Position numbers and translations under genes: made by a program | NCBI RefSeq assembly: GCF_040448675.1 | Contig: NZ_CP159289.1 | Span: forward strand, 1,178,001 to 1,242,000 | Direction of reading: 5' to 3' | DNA length: 64,000 nt | From: Dyadobacter sp. 676 | GTDB taxonomy: Bacteria; Bacteroidota; Bacteroidia; Cytophagales; Spirosomataceae | Shown: positions 45,108 to 55,044 of the stretch, piece by piece | How the letters are laid out: each line of letters opens with the position of its first letter | Position numbering within the stretch: the stretch's first letter is position 1 | The notes under the pieces: model-generated | Databases searched by the model: none | Told to the model about the DNA's origin: nothing | The model's input: the letters and a program-made list of their open reading frames with translations, nothing else

Positions 45108-45318
45108 TTGGCAGGCAGGTTTTCTGACTCGTTCAACTCCTGCGCCTTCCCGGGAATAATGATTGAATGATTGAATAAAACATTCGGTCATTCAATCATT
45201 CAAAATTATATCCCAGTGGCATCTCACAAGAGCCTCGTTCTGAACTCACAGCAGCGGAGACTGTTCCGGATTTTCACCGGATTCCCTTTTAACACGCACG
45301 ACGCGTGCACCTGGATTG
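45108..45318 (-). ncRNA. Cobalamin riboswitch RS1 (upstream of the btuF-like operon)
   Basis: On the minus strand the conserved cobalamin aptamer elements are in order: AAAAGGGAATCCGGTG, CCGCTGCTGTGA, GATGCCACTGG, CCGGGAAGGC, and the B12 box AGTCAGAAAACCTGC. Between GCCACTGG and CCGGGAAGGC lies a long hairpin made of the GAATGA short repeat (45155-45210). It controls the BtuF-PduO-cobU-cobT-cobS-cobC operon. Confidence 0.93.
45155..45210. repeat. GAATGA-type palindrome in RS1
   Basis: AATGATTGAATGA pairs with TCATTCAATCATT around an A-rich loop. The same short-unit palindrome is found in the other two riboswitches at 56765-56833 and 57137-57209. Confidence 0.75.
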
Positions 45319-45321
45319 TCG

Positions 45322-45357
45322 CAAAACTAGCGATATTTTATTGCTTATCATTGCAAA
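45322..45357 (-). promoter_or_regulatory. Promoter of RS1 operon
   Basis: On the minus strand TAGTTTTG (45322-45329) fits the Bacteroidota TAnnTTTG -7 element, with a TTG -33 element at 45354-45356. The distance between them is 24 bases. Confidence 0.55.
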
Positions 45358-45483
45358 CATTCATTTCACACACGCGTTCATGAAGCGAGACGATAGGCTT
45401 CAATGACCTACTGAGAGAAACCTTCTTCGCTGTCGAGGAGATCGCATGTTTGGTAAAAGTTTCACCAGGATCCGTTCAAAAGA

Positions 45484-46425
45484 TCAAGCGGGACAGGAAA
45501 TTAGGATAATCACTGTCACAATTAATACCATTATAAAACATGACCTTTGATTGACCAATACAGCCCGCCGGATATCCGCCGCTCCGATCTCCCGGTCGCT
45601 CTCTCCGATGAACGGTTTCGCAACCACCGTCCCGTGATACACGTTCGGGCCGCCGAAGCGGCAATTCAGGATACCGGCCAATGCAGCTTCGGGATATCCC
45701 GCATTAGGGCTTTTATGCATCGGGCCGAATTTGAATACGAACATAAGTCCCCGCTTGCTTCCGGTTACCAAAACCATCAAAAGGGCCGTCAGCCGGGCCG
45801 GAACGAAGTTCGCCAGGTCGTCGAGCCTGGCCGCGAATTTCCCGAACCATTCGAAACGTTCGCTGCGATACCCGAGCATCGAATCCATCGTGTTGATCAT
45901 CTTGTAAGCCATCATACCCGGCACTCCCCCGACAGCATAATAAAATAGCGGGGCTATCACACCGTCGCTCAGGTTTTCAGACATGGTTTCCAGCACAGCT
46001 ATGCGTATCTGCTGAGGACCGAGTTTTGAGGTATCCCGCCCGACTATGCGCGAGAGTTGCTTCCTCCCTGCTTCCAGACCTTCGTTTTCCAGCACCGAAA
46101 AAACCTTACGCCCCTCGGCGATCAGCGAATGGTTGGCAAGCCCGAAGTAAACCCAGATACTATTGATAATCAATAATAATGCTGACACACGGAAAAGTAG
46201 CGCATTGAGTCCGTAAAAAAATGCGAATACCAATAATACCAGCGCCACGCTTAACATCGCACCTTTCCAGAATCTGAAACGCCCGCGGTTCAGCAGTTTC
46301 TCCCCTTTGGCGATGGCGTTGCCAAAAACCCGCACGGGATGCGGCCAATGATCGGGATCGCCGAGCCACAGATCGAGCAGGTAGCCGGCAATCAGCGGCA
46401 GGACTAGTAGTAAAGTGTCTGCCAT
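45484..46425 (-). CDS. cbiB: Adenosylcobinamide-phosphate synthase
   Basis: This 313-residue membrane enzyme has the CbiB/CobD start LPLIAGYLLDLWLGDPDHWPHPVRVFG, the interior ETMSENLSDGVIAPLFYYAVGGVPGMMAYKMINTMDSMLGYR, and several hydrophobic helices. It attaches aminopropanol phosphate (or its precursor) to adenosylcobyric acid. It is the last gene of the RS2 operon, overlapping the aminotransferase by 22 bases. Between its end and RS1 there is only about 130 bases of sequence in which I see no other gene. Confidence 0.92.
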   Translation of the reverse strand: MADTLLLVLPLIAGYLLDLWLGDPDHWPHPVRVFGNAIAKGEKLLNRGRFRFWKGAMLSVALVLLVFAFFYGLNALLFRVSALLLIINSIWVYFGLANHSLIAEGRKVFSVLENEGLEAGRKQLSRIVGRDTSKLGPQQIRIAVLETMSENLSDGVIAPLFYYAVGGVPGMMAYKMINTMDSMLGYRSERFEWFGKFAARLDDLANFVPARLTALLMVLVTGSKRGLMFVFKFGPMHKSPNAGYPEAALAGILNCRFGGPNVYHGTVVAKPFIGESDREIGAADIRRAVLVNQRSCFIMVLIVTVIILISCPA

Positions 46426-47426
46426 TCCTTTAATGCGTCGAACATTTGCTGATTATCATCCGGCCTCCGGGTAGCGATACGAAAATGCTGTCGCGTCAGG
46501 CCCCGGAAATTGCCTGCGTCGCGTATGAGAAAGCCATATTTTTCCAGCAGAAAATCTTTGAGCTGCGAGGCATTCCTCACCAACGTTCTTCCAAGAAAGA
46601 AATGCGTATCGCTGTCACCCACTTCCAGGCATTCTATTTCCTGCAATTTTTGAACGAACGTTCTTTTATTATGTAAAAGTTGGGAAACCGGTGGCTGTAC
46701 GTTGGCAAAATGATCGTAAATATAATGGCCCGCCGAAATCGCCAGCGTATTTACCGTCCAGGGTTGTTTGATATTCATCAGTTGATCTATCACCTCCCCG
46801 CGCGCAAGGACGTAACCTAGCCTGAGGCCGGGAATCGCGTAAGTTTTCGTCAGCGAGCGCATTACCAGTAAGTTGGCGAACCGGTCCAGCAGCGGTACAA
46901 CCGAGTTTTCGCCTTCTGTAAAATCGATAAAAGCTTCGTCGACAACGAAAAGGCATTGCGGGTTCAATCTGAGCCAATACTGCAAGTCCCTGAATAGCAG
47001 TCCGGTCGGATTATTGGGACTGCAGATAAACACCACATCGCTTTTCACCCCCGGCAGCACCGTCGCTTCCTGCCATGGCATGCTCCTCACGTCGTGCCCA
47101 AACGCCAGGCAAGCATCCTCATATTCCGAAAATGTAGGAGTAACGATCGTCGCGCGTTTCCCAGCGAAAAGTTGGGCAAGCAGGTAAATACTTTCCGTCG
47201 TGCCGCTGCAAACCATTACTTCCCCGGTTTGGCGGCCGTGATGGACGGCGATCTTCTCCAGCAAGCTCTCGGCCAGCACCTCAGGATACCGGTTGACCTC
47301 GTTCCATTTTCCAAAAACATATTCCTTCAACCCCGCCGGTTCTCCTCCGTACCAGACATTCGTGCTGAAATCCGCAACAATCGTGGTTCCATACCGGTAA
47401 CCGTCGTCGCCATGCCCGTGCAACAT
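46404..47426 (-). CDS. Threonine-phosphate decarboxylase-like PLP aminotransferase
   Basis: This 340-residue PLP enzyme has the class I/II aminotransferase series: FSTNVWYGG, then IVTPTFSEYEDACLAFGHDV, ICSPNNPTGLLF, DEAFIDFTEGENS, and the PLP lysine in SLTKTYAIPGLRLGYV. In cobalamin operons this gene is CobC/CobD, giving aminopropanol phosphate by decarboxylating threonine phosphate. Histidinol-phosphate aminotransferases look similar, so the function is assigned from context. It lies between cobQ and cbiB, overlapping cbiB. Confidence 0.88.
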   Translation of the reverse strand: MLHGHGDDGYRYGTTIVADFSTNVWYGGEPAGLKEYVFGKWNEVNRYPEVLAESLLEKIAVHHGRQTGEVMVCSGTTESIYLLAQLFAGKRATIVTPTFSEYEDACLAFGHDVRSMPWQEATVLPGVKSDVVFICSPNNPTGLLFRDLQYWLRLNPQCLFVVDEAFIDFTEGENSVVPLLDRFANLLVMRSLTKTYAIPGLRLGYVLARGEVIDQLMNIKQPWTVNTLAISAGHYIYDHFANVQPPVSQLLHNKRTFVQKLQEIECLEVGDSDTHFFLGRTLVRNASQLKDFLLEKYGFLIRDAGNFRGLTRQHFRIATRRPDDNQQMFDALKEWQTLYY

Positions 47427-47429
47427 ATC

Positions 47430-48905
47430 CTATTCCTCCAAACTTTTGTAAATCAGATCCATATCCATATTCGCCCGCAGCAAGTCGGCGAGCTTATCAT
47501 ATTGTTGCTCCTTAAATTGCCGATAGTCGAAAGGAGACGTCTTTTCAGTCGTGTAAGGTTCCAGAATGCTTTCGATCACCACTTCGTTATCGAGAATTCC
47601 GTGCAAATACGTGCCCCAGGTGCGTGCATCGCGGTAGAAACCGTCCAGGCGTCCGTCCGAAAGTGTAGCCACCGGCGTGCCGGCGCTCGATGCGGTTGTT
47701 TCGCCCATATGGATTTCATAACCCGAACACATTTTCTCCGCTTCCCTGAACCTGAAAGTGCATTGCAAAGTGGTTTTATCCGGCCTTAAAACGGTTCGGA
47801 CGGGCAATAGGCCTAACCCGGGCAATGCTTCTATTTCGCCTTCCACATGATCGGGGTCCAGAATGGCTTCGCCGAGCATCTGATATCCTCCGCAAATACC
47901 GATCACCGTTTTCCCGGCCTTGTGCGCGTCGTAGATTGCCTTTGCGATCCCGCTATTTCTGACGACAAGCATATCCGCAATGGTATTTTTGCTTCCCGGA
48001 ATGATCACGACCGACGCCTTCGCTATTTCGGAAGGTTCATTGGTATAATACAAATTGACCCGCGGGTCCTTTTCCAACCGGTCGAAATCGGTAAAGTTGG
48101 AGAGCCGCCTCAACAGGATCACGGCCACATTCACTTTGCCCTCCACCGCCGACCGGTGTTTTAATTCAAGCGAAACAGAATCCTCCTGTTCGATGTGAAT
48201 GTCCCTGAAGTAAGGCAAAATACCCACGACTGGCAACCCCGTGAGGTCTTCGAGCATTCGCTTGCCGTCTTCGAACAACCGTCCGTCGCCCCGGAATTTA
48301 TTGATGATAATGCCCCTCATACAAGCGCGTTCTTCTTCTGTAAGCAGCGCGATCGTACCATAAACACTGCCAAAGACCCCACCCTTATCGATATCCGCTA
48401 CCAAATAGGTCGCAGCCCGCGCGTGTGCGGCCATCCTCAGATTGGTGATATCCCTGTGTTTCAGGTTAAGTTCTGAAATGCTGCCCGCTCCCTCCATCAC
48501 AATCGGGGAATATTTGCCGGCAAGGCGGTCGAAGGCCTCCTTTACCGCGGAAAAGAGCTCCCGCCTGTCGTTAGCCATAAAATACGCGTAAGCCGACTGG
48601 TTGCCTGCCGGCTTGCCGTTCAGCACCACCTGCGACGACCGGTCGCTGGTGGGTTTCAGCAGCACCGGGTTCATATCCGACTCGCAGGGTATTTGCGCCG
48701 CTTCGGCCTGTACCGCCTGGGCACGTCCCAGTTCGAGCCCATCGGCCGTCACAAAGCTGTTGAGCGACATGTTTTGCGCTTTAAAAGGGGCCGGTTGGTA
48801 CCCGTCCTGCCTGAATATCCTGCAAAAGCCCGCTGTTATTACGCTTTTACCAACATCGGAACCGGTCCCGACAAACATAATCGGACGTAATTTCCTGCTA
48901 TTCAT
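47430..48905 (-). CDS. cobQ: Cobyric acid synthase
   Basis: This 491-residue amidotransferase starts at [21 protein letters not shown], overlapping the upstream chelatase gene by eight bases; an ORF start at 49142 lies in that gene and is rejected. The N-terminal synthetase domain has GTGSDVGKSVITAGFCRIF and APFKAQNMSLNSFV. The C-terminal glutaminase domain has the catalytic Cys in GKTVIGICGGYQMLG and the late His in TWGTYLHGI. It amidates adenosylcobyrinic a,c-diamide at four positions to give cobyric acid. Confidence 0.94.
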   Translation of the reverse strand: MNSRKLRPIMFVGTGSDVGKSVITAGFCRIFRQDGYQPAPFKAQNMSLNSFVTADGLELGRAQAVQAEAAQIPCESDMNPVLLKPTSDRSSQVVLNGKPAGNQSAYAYFMANDRRELFSAVKEAFDRLAGKYSPIVMEGAGSISELNLKHRDITNLRMAAHARAATYLVADIDKGGVFGSVYGTIALLTEEERACMRGIIINKFRGDGRLFEDGKRMLEDLTGLPVVGILPYFRDIHIEQEDSVSLELKHRSAVEGKVNVAVILLRRLSNFTDFDRLEKDPRVNLYYTNEPSEIAKASVVIIPGSKNTIADMLVVRNSGIAKAIYDAHKAGKTVIGICGGYQMLGEAILDPDHVEGEIEALPGLGLLPVRTVLRPDKTTLQCTFRFREAEKMCSGYEIHMGETTASSAGTPVATLSDGRLDGFYRDARTWGTYLHGILDNEVVIESILEPYTTEKTSPFDYRQFKEQQYDKLADLLRANMDMDLIYKSLEE

Positions 48906-50751
48906 TTCTTGAATTAAGTAATCGCGCTGAAACGGTTTCCGTAATCGACCAGGCGGAAAGGTCTTCCAATGGCAGGTAATCCGCCTCGAGCGCCTCCGCA
49001 AGCTGCTTTGCCTTGCCATAGCGCACATAACCGCTCTCGGTATCCAGCACCAACGCCCGATGTGCCGATTTTCCGGCCAGATACAGCGACTGCGACCATG
49101 CATCGCCATCCGCTCCCGGCAAAGGCACATTGGCCTTTCCATCGCTCAGAATCACCAGAAAAGGTATCGTACCGCTTCCCGTGTGCCGGGAAAACGTCTC
49201 TTCTGCAAGCTGCAATGCATGCGGCAACGGCGTACGCCCACCGGTGGGCAGCAGTCTCAATGCTTCCCCGGCCGCCTCGATGTCCCGGGTGGGTTCAAGC
49301 AAAATCGTCGCTTCCACGCCGCGAAATGCGATAACCCCCACCATATTGCGCCGTTGATACGCTTCCTGCAACAAATTTATCACCGCGCCTTTTACCGCCT
49401 CCATCCGCTTGCCCGCTGCCATCGAGCCCGATGCGTCCACGACAAAAAGAATCAGATGTGCGACCCGGCCGTTTCGCACCTTTTGATGTAAATCTGCTTT
49501 TCCGATATGCAATGCATCGGGATTGCGGCTCAGTGCATGCAAAACAGTGTCTGTAACGGCAATATCGGCAGCGGAGCCACTTTTGACCGATCTTACGTGG
49601 AGCCCGGTGACGGTTTTTCCGGCTCTCGCACTGCGGCCATCCGGCAGGTCCGCCCGTTCGATGCGGCGGTTACCATTCAATTCCGGAACATTCATTCCAA
49701 AATCAACATCCGCTATCTGTTCATGCGGATTGTCATCACAATTTTCTTCGCCGCATCCGTCCGCCGGGCTATCGGTTTCACCCTGCCCCGGAATGTCGGA
49801 ATCCCGATGTGTTTGTTCGCCATTCGGCATTTCAGGACTTTCCTCCGAAGGTTGCCGGATTTGCGGCGGAACGGTCTTTTTTCCTTTTCTATGCGTCAGT
49901 ACAAGCCCGGCCGCTTCGCGTATATCATTAGCCGTCACCAAAGTGCGCCCATTAAACGCCGCGATCGTTACGGCAGTTTTATACATAACGATGTCGGCCC
50001 GGAGGCTACCCACACCCCATTCAATGCACAACTGGCTGATCATTTTCAAAAGTCCGTCGGGCATTTGTACGACCGGCAGTAACATCCGAGCCTTGCTCAC
50101 CTGTGTTCTGATTACCTCCAGGTTATCGGCCCACCGGCTTGCGAACTCCGCGGCATCGGCCTCGAATGCAATGCGCCTGCGCACCACTTCCGTCCGCACG
50201 CCGGCGTCGACCGGTGCGCCTACTTCCACCATCAAACCAAAACGGTCGAGGAACTGCGGCCGCAGGTTTCCTTCTTCGGGATTCATGGTTCCGATGAGCA
50301 CAAACCGCGCCGGATGGCTTACCGACAATCCTTCCCGCTGGACGGTATTGATCCCCGAGGCCGCAACGTCCAGCAAAACATCCACCAGATGGTCGGCAAG
50401 CAGATTCACTTCGTCGATATATAAAATGCCCTCATGCGCGCTCGCGAGCAGGCCCGGCAGTAGTTTTTTTGTCCTGCCGGAAAGGATTGCTTCGATGTCC
50501 AGGCTACCGAGCAGGCGGTCCTCAGACACCCCGAGAGGCAGATCCACGAACGGCACCGCGGCTCCGCCGGAGGCCAGCGCCGGCATTACCTGCACCAGAC
50601 CGCGCACCGCCGTGCTTTTTGCCGTGCCCTTTTCACCCTTAATTAGCACACCGCCAATTGCAGGATTGATGGCGCATAACAGCAATGCTTTTTTCAGATC
50701 ATCCTGCCCGACAATCGCGGAAAAAGGATATAAAATCGTTTCGGTATTCAT
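48898..50751 (-). CDS. Magnesium-chelatase ChlI/ChlD-like fusion (cobaltochelatase partner)
   Basis: This 617-residue protein fuses an AAA+ ATPase and a vWA domain. The N-terminal Walker [15 protein letters not shown] and Walker [13 protein letters not shown] lead to the sensor region [22 protein letters not shown] low-complexity acidic linker (about residues 325-390) separates this from a C-terminal vWA domain with a MIDAS ([15 protein letters not shown]). It is expected to energise cobalt insertion by CobN, replacing CobS/CobT. The start at 50751 overlaps the cobN stop by ATGA, so the ORF start at 50853 is rejected. Confidence 0.88.
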   Translation of the reverse strand: MNTETILYPFSAIVGQDDLKKALLLCAINPAIGGVLIKGEKGTAKSTAVRGLVQVMPALASGGAAVPFVDLPLGVSEDRLLGSLDIEAILSGRTKKLLPGLLASAHEGILYIDEVNLLADHLVDVLLDVAASGINTVQREGLSVSHPARFVLIGTMNPEEGNLRPQFLDRFGLMVEVGAPVDAGVRTEVVRRRIAFEADAAEFASRWADNLEVIRTQVSKARMLLPVVQMPDGLLKMISQLCIEWGVGSLRADIVMYKTAVTIAAFNGRTLVTANDIREAAGLVLTHRKGKKTVPPQIRQPSEESPEMPNGEQTHRDSDIPGQGETDSPADGCGEENCDDNPHEQIADVDFGMNVPELNGNRRIERADLPDGRSARAGKTVTGLHVRSVKSGSAADIAVTDTVLHALSRNPDALHIGKADLHQKVRNGRVAHLILFVVDASGSMAAGKRMEAVKGAVINLLQEAYQRRNMVGVIAFRGVEATILLEPTRDIEAAGEALRLLPTGGRTPLPHALQLAEETFSRHTGSGTIPFLVILSDGKANVPLPGADGDAWSQSLYLAGKSAHRALVLDTESGYVRYGKAKQLAEALEADYLPLEDLSAWSITETVSARLLNSRNE

Positions 50752-53700
50752 TTCAAAGTTGGTGTCTGGTCGGCCCTGGATTCGAGCAAAGTTTCGCTTT
50801 TCAGATACAAATTTTTCAAACCTTCCAGCGTTTCCTCCGACGGCCTTTCCCAAAGTCCGCGCTGCGCCGCTTCGAGCAGCCGCCCGGTGACGGCCTGTAA
50901 TGCCCAGGGGTTGTTCTCTTCAAAAAATTGCTGCATATCAGCATCCAAAGCATAGGTTCCGGCCACTTTTTCGTACATCCAGTCGTCTACCACATGCGCC
51001 GTGGCATCGTAACCGAAGAGATAATCGACCGTGGCGGTGAGCTCCAAACCACCTTTGTAGCCATGTTTTTTTATGCTTTCGATCCATTTGGGATTGATCA
51101 CACGCGAACGGAACACGCGGAGCGTTTCTTCCTTCAAATCCCGCACAACCGGTTTGGCCGGATCTTGCGAGTCGCCCAAATAATGCTTTGGCTGCTGGCC
51201 TGTGAGGTTACGGATCGTAGCGATCATGCCGCCGTGGAATTGCAGGTAATCGTCGCTGTCGAAAAGGTCGTGTTCGCGATTATCCTGGTTATGAAGGGCT
51301 ACTTCCACCCCGGTAAGCCGCCGTGTAAACTCGTCACGGGCGTCCACGCCCTGTGCGTTCCGGGAATACGCGTACCCTCCCCAATTGATATAGGCCTGGG
51401 CGAAATCACCGTCGGTTTCCCAGTTCCTTTCGTTGATCAAAGGCAGAATACCGGCCCCATAGCTTCCCGGTGCAGCGCCGAAAATACGATAGGCAGCCCG
51501 CTCTTCCGCTTCCTCGACAGCGTATGTATCATCCTTTTGCAACTCGGCAAGCTCTTTTAAATAGTGTTTTTTTACAAAATTTTCCTCCAATGGTTCGTCC
51601 GCCGCGATCGCCATCTGCACTGCCTCGTCCATCAACTCGATCAGGTGTGGGAATGCATCTCTGAAAAACCCGCTGATCCGCGTCGTCACATCGACGCGCG
51701 GCCTTCCCAGCTGAGCGGGCGGTATTATTTCCAAACCTGTGATCCGTCGGCTTTCCGCTTGCCAAACAGGGCGTACACCCAGCAATGCCAACACCTCCGC
51801 CACGTCGTCGCCGTGTGTCCGCATGGCGCTCGTTCCCCAAATGCTGATGCCGACACTTTCGGGATAGTGCCCGGTTTCCTTCCAATGCCTGTCGAGCACC
51901 TCTTTGGCGAGCTGCTGCCCTACTTCCCAGGCAGCCTTCGAAGGCAATACCCTTGGATCGACAGCGTAAAAATTCCTCCCTGTCGGCAGGATATGCGCCA
52001 TTCCGCGCGTAGGCGCACCACTCGGACCCGCCGGTACGTACCCGCCCGAAAGCCCGTGCAGAAGATTGGTGATCTCCTCGTCGGTGCGTGCCAGATTAGG
52101 AACGATTTCTTCCGCGATAAAAGTCATTATTGTGCGAAGGTCCGTCAAGCCCGGCGATGCGGGGTCGCGATGGAGCGATTCGAATATCACACGGTCTGTC
52201 ATCTTTTTATCAAACCTGTAATATTCAAAAAGCCGGATCAGATGCCCCGCCATTTCGTCCAATACTTCCAATGCGTCGGCCCCGGTCACAATGGGGCGTC
52301 CGGCCCAGTCCGTGAGGGCGTCGGTGGCAGCCAGCTTACGTCCTTTCCGTTGATGAAGCATTTCAGTATCAAGTTGATACAAAACTGCCAATGTCGCCAG
52401 CATACCGGGAACGGGGCCGTTTGGCAACCTTGTGAGCGCTCGCAGCATATCGATCAGCGTTTCGCCTTCCGGCATTTGCCCCAATGTGTGCAAGCCATTC
52501 CGGATTTGCGCAGCTCCCAATTCGCACAAGTAACCGTCGATATCTTCAATCAGGTGCGCGATGTCTTTCCCATCCATTTCCGCCAGGCTTACAGGCACGC
52601 CTTCCGGCGTCATTTCGTCATCCCAGTCATGCTTGTGGTCGCCGTGGTCGCGGCTGAGCATGGCGGAAAGATCGGCGTCCAGGTTGGTCTGACGGATCAA
52701 ATCCCATATCTGTCTTTGCAGCAAGGGCAATTTGGACGGGTCCAGGCTTTCTACCTGGTAATATTCATCGACCAGCTGCGTAAGCTGTGCCAGCTCGCCA
52801 TAGGTATCGGCGGAGGTCATGGGGGGGTGTCAGGTGATCTACAACCACGGCATGTGCACGGCGCTTGGCCTGCGAGCCCTCTCCTGGATCATTGACGATG
52901 AACGGATAAAACAGCGGCAAATCGCCCAGAAAAGCATCGGGGTAACAATTCTCCGATAACCCTATTCCCTTGCCCGGCAGCCATTCGAGCGTGCCATGCT
53001 TGCCCACATGCACGATCGCATCGGCGCCCCAGTCGTCGCGCAGCCAGCGGTACAATGCATGGTAATGGTGCGTCGGCGGCAAATCGGGTTGATGGTAAAT
53101 CCCGTCGGGGTCCATGCCGTAACCCCTCGGGGGCTGCAAAGCCACAAATGCGTTCCCGAGGTCAAGGCCCGCCAGGGCAATGCGGCCATCGTGCACATAG
53201 GTTTCACCCGGTGGCGGACCCCATTGTTTCAACATTTTCTGACGGACAGGCTCGGGTAAATCCCTAAACCAGTCTTCGTATCGGTCGGCCGGAACTTGCG
53301 CAGCGGCCCGGCTTAGCTGACCGGCTGTGAGATAATCGGCGTCGTAGGCGCAGAGATCTATCAATGCATGGATCAGTTCGGTACCCGTTGCTGGCAGGTT
53401 GTCGATCCTGTAACCTTCGTCCCGCATCGCTTCAAGGATAAGAAGCAAGGATGCGGGCGCGTCGAGTCCCACTGCGTTCCCGATTTGGGAAGCTTTGGTA
53501 TTGGAATTCGTCAAAATGAATGCCACCTTTTTATCGGCATTCTTCAAATATTTCAATCTCGCAAAACGAATAGCCAAACCGGCAACTCGCTCAACCCGGT
53601 TTTCCAGCGGAATATAGCCACGAACCTCCTTTCCTTTCTCCTTAAAAGAAACCGGTACTGTAATGATGCGGCCGTCAAATTCCGGGATGGCCACATTCAT

Positions 53701-55044
53701 CGCGGTATCAAGCGGGTTCAGCCCGCGGGCCGACGATTCCCACGGCCCAAGGCTCATCCCGCTGGTGATGGCCTGCAACACAGGCACATTCAAATCCAGC
53801 AATGCACCGGGCGGTTCGCTGCTTTGCACGGCGGGCCCGAGGTCGGTCATCGCGAAGGAAATAGTGTTGACCAATACATCGATCCCCATTCCTGCTTCCC
53901 TCCTGAAATAGCCGAACGCCTGCGGCTTGCCCGTTTGCGGATCGATGGATTTGAGCGACGACGTAAAAACGGGCAGCACATTCACGCCCCTGTCTTCCAG
54001 CGAACGGATCATCGCATCCACAAAGGCGGTATTACCGCTGAGCCAATGTGCCCGGTAGAAAGTAATGCCAATCGTTGGCAATGAAGGGTCGCGGTATTTC
54101 AGCCAATCGGTCGGGTCGGCATATTCGGGCAAATCGGGATGGTAAATGCCGTGCTCGGGCAAATGTACCGGTGCGTCGGCACCGAAGCCGGTCATGAGCA
54201 AATGATCCGACAGATAGCTGAGAAGCGCGATCAGGTTATTGTACCCTCCCGCCTGCAAATAGGCCAGTGTTTCGTGCAAAACCGCCGGAGAAACCGTTGA
54301 CACCGCCGCGAATTCAGGATTAAACTCGCCTGTGCCGCTCACGACGATGAAATGTTGCCCCCGCTCGCCAGCCCTTTTCACCAGTTCATTGAAACCCGGA
54401 ATGCTGCTCAGTCGCCCGTGAATACGGACTATTATGATTTTAGCCTCCCCGATTTCCCGTTGTAAAAGCTGCTGCATTTGCTCCTCGCTCCTGAGCGCCG
54501 TCAGGCCAATGCCGGTTGTTTTGGGAAAATCGTCCGGCAGAAGTTGCAATGCGCGGTCGAGCGTAAGCAAGTCGGTATCCGCGTGCGTGAGGAAGACGAT
54601 CCCGTCCGCCGGAAGGGCGGTTTGCCCGAGTTCGGTGAAGGCTCCGGACCCCTTCCAGGTATAAAATTGAAATACATATTCGGCCAGGTCCGCCGGCGGC
54701 ACCAGGTACCGGTCGGCTTTGACCATACTTTCGATATAATCAAAAATCGCGATGATCTGCCACTCGTAGTTAATGGAATGAAACCACACCGAATGCCCGT
54801 CGAACAGCAGCGTAGCCACATTTGCCAGCGTACACGGCCCCAGGCAGCCACCTTTGGTCATATGCACCACATTCCGCAGTTTCCGCCGCAGCCACTCGCT
54901 CTTGTACAATCCAACCGGAACCGGCGCATAGCCGCGATCGGTCCGTCCGCAGCAGCACGCATTATAGCAATACGAAAGGTGGCCCCGCCGCTGCACCAGG
55001 TTAATGGATTTCCCGTCCGAACGGGTTACGCGTTGACGTTTCAT
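50748..55044 (-). CDS. cobN: Cobaltochelatase CobN with N-terminal [2Fe-2S] domain, frameshifted
   Basis: Corrected for one base this is about 1431 residues, about 150 longer than typical CobN. The extra N-terminal region has a thioredoxin-like [2Fe-2S] ferredoxin pattern with Cys at about 26, 30, 31, 32, 67 and 71 ([12 protein letters not shown], then [12 protein letters not shown]). The rest is CobN ([17 protein letters not shown], then [22 protein letters not shown]). The seven-base G run at 52821-52827 has one extra base; six would restore the frame from DHLTPP to [13 protein letters not shown]. The start at 55044 overlaps the cobB stop by ATGA. It inserts cobalt into hydrogenobyrinate a,c-diamide. 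Confidence 0.9.

Noticed and set aside
45068..45136. Upstream start of the BtuF-like protein at 45136
   Set aside because: The extra 23 codons fall inside the B12 box of RS1, and the signal peptide with its lipobox starts at 45067.
49523..50890. 455-residue plus-strand open frame opposite the chelatase gene
   Set aside because: It is an antisense shadow of the ChlI/ChlD-like gene, whose Walker A, Walker B and MIDAS motifs are intact on the minus strand.
51564..52895. 443-residue plus-strand open frame inside cobN
   Set aside because: It has no family signature and lies antisense to the clear CobN coding sequence.
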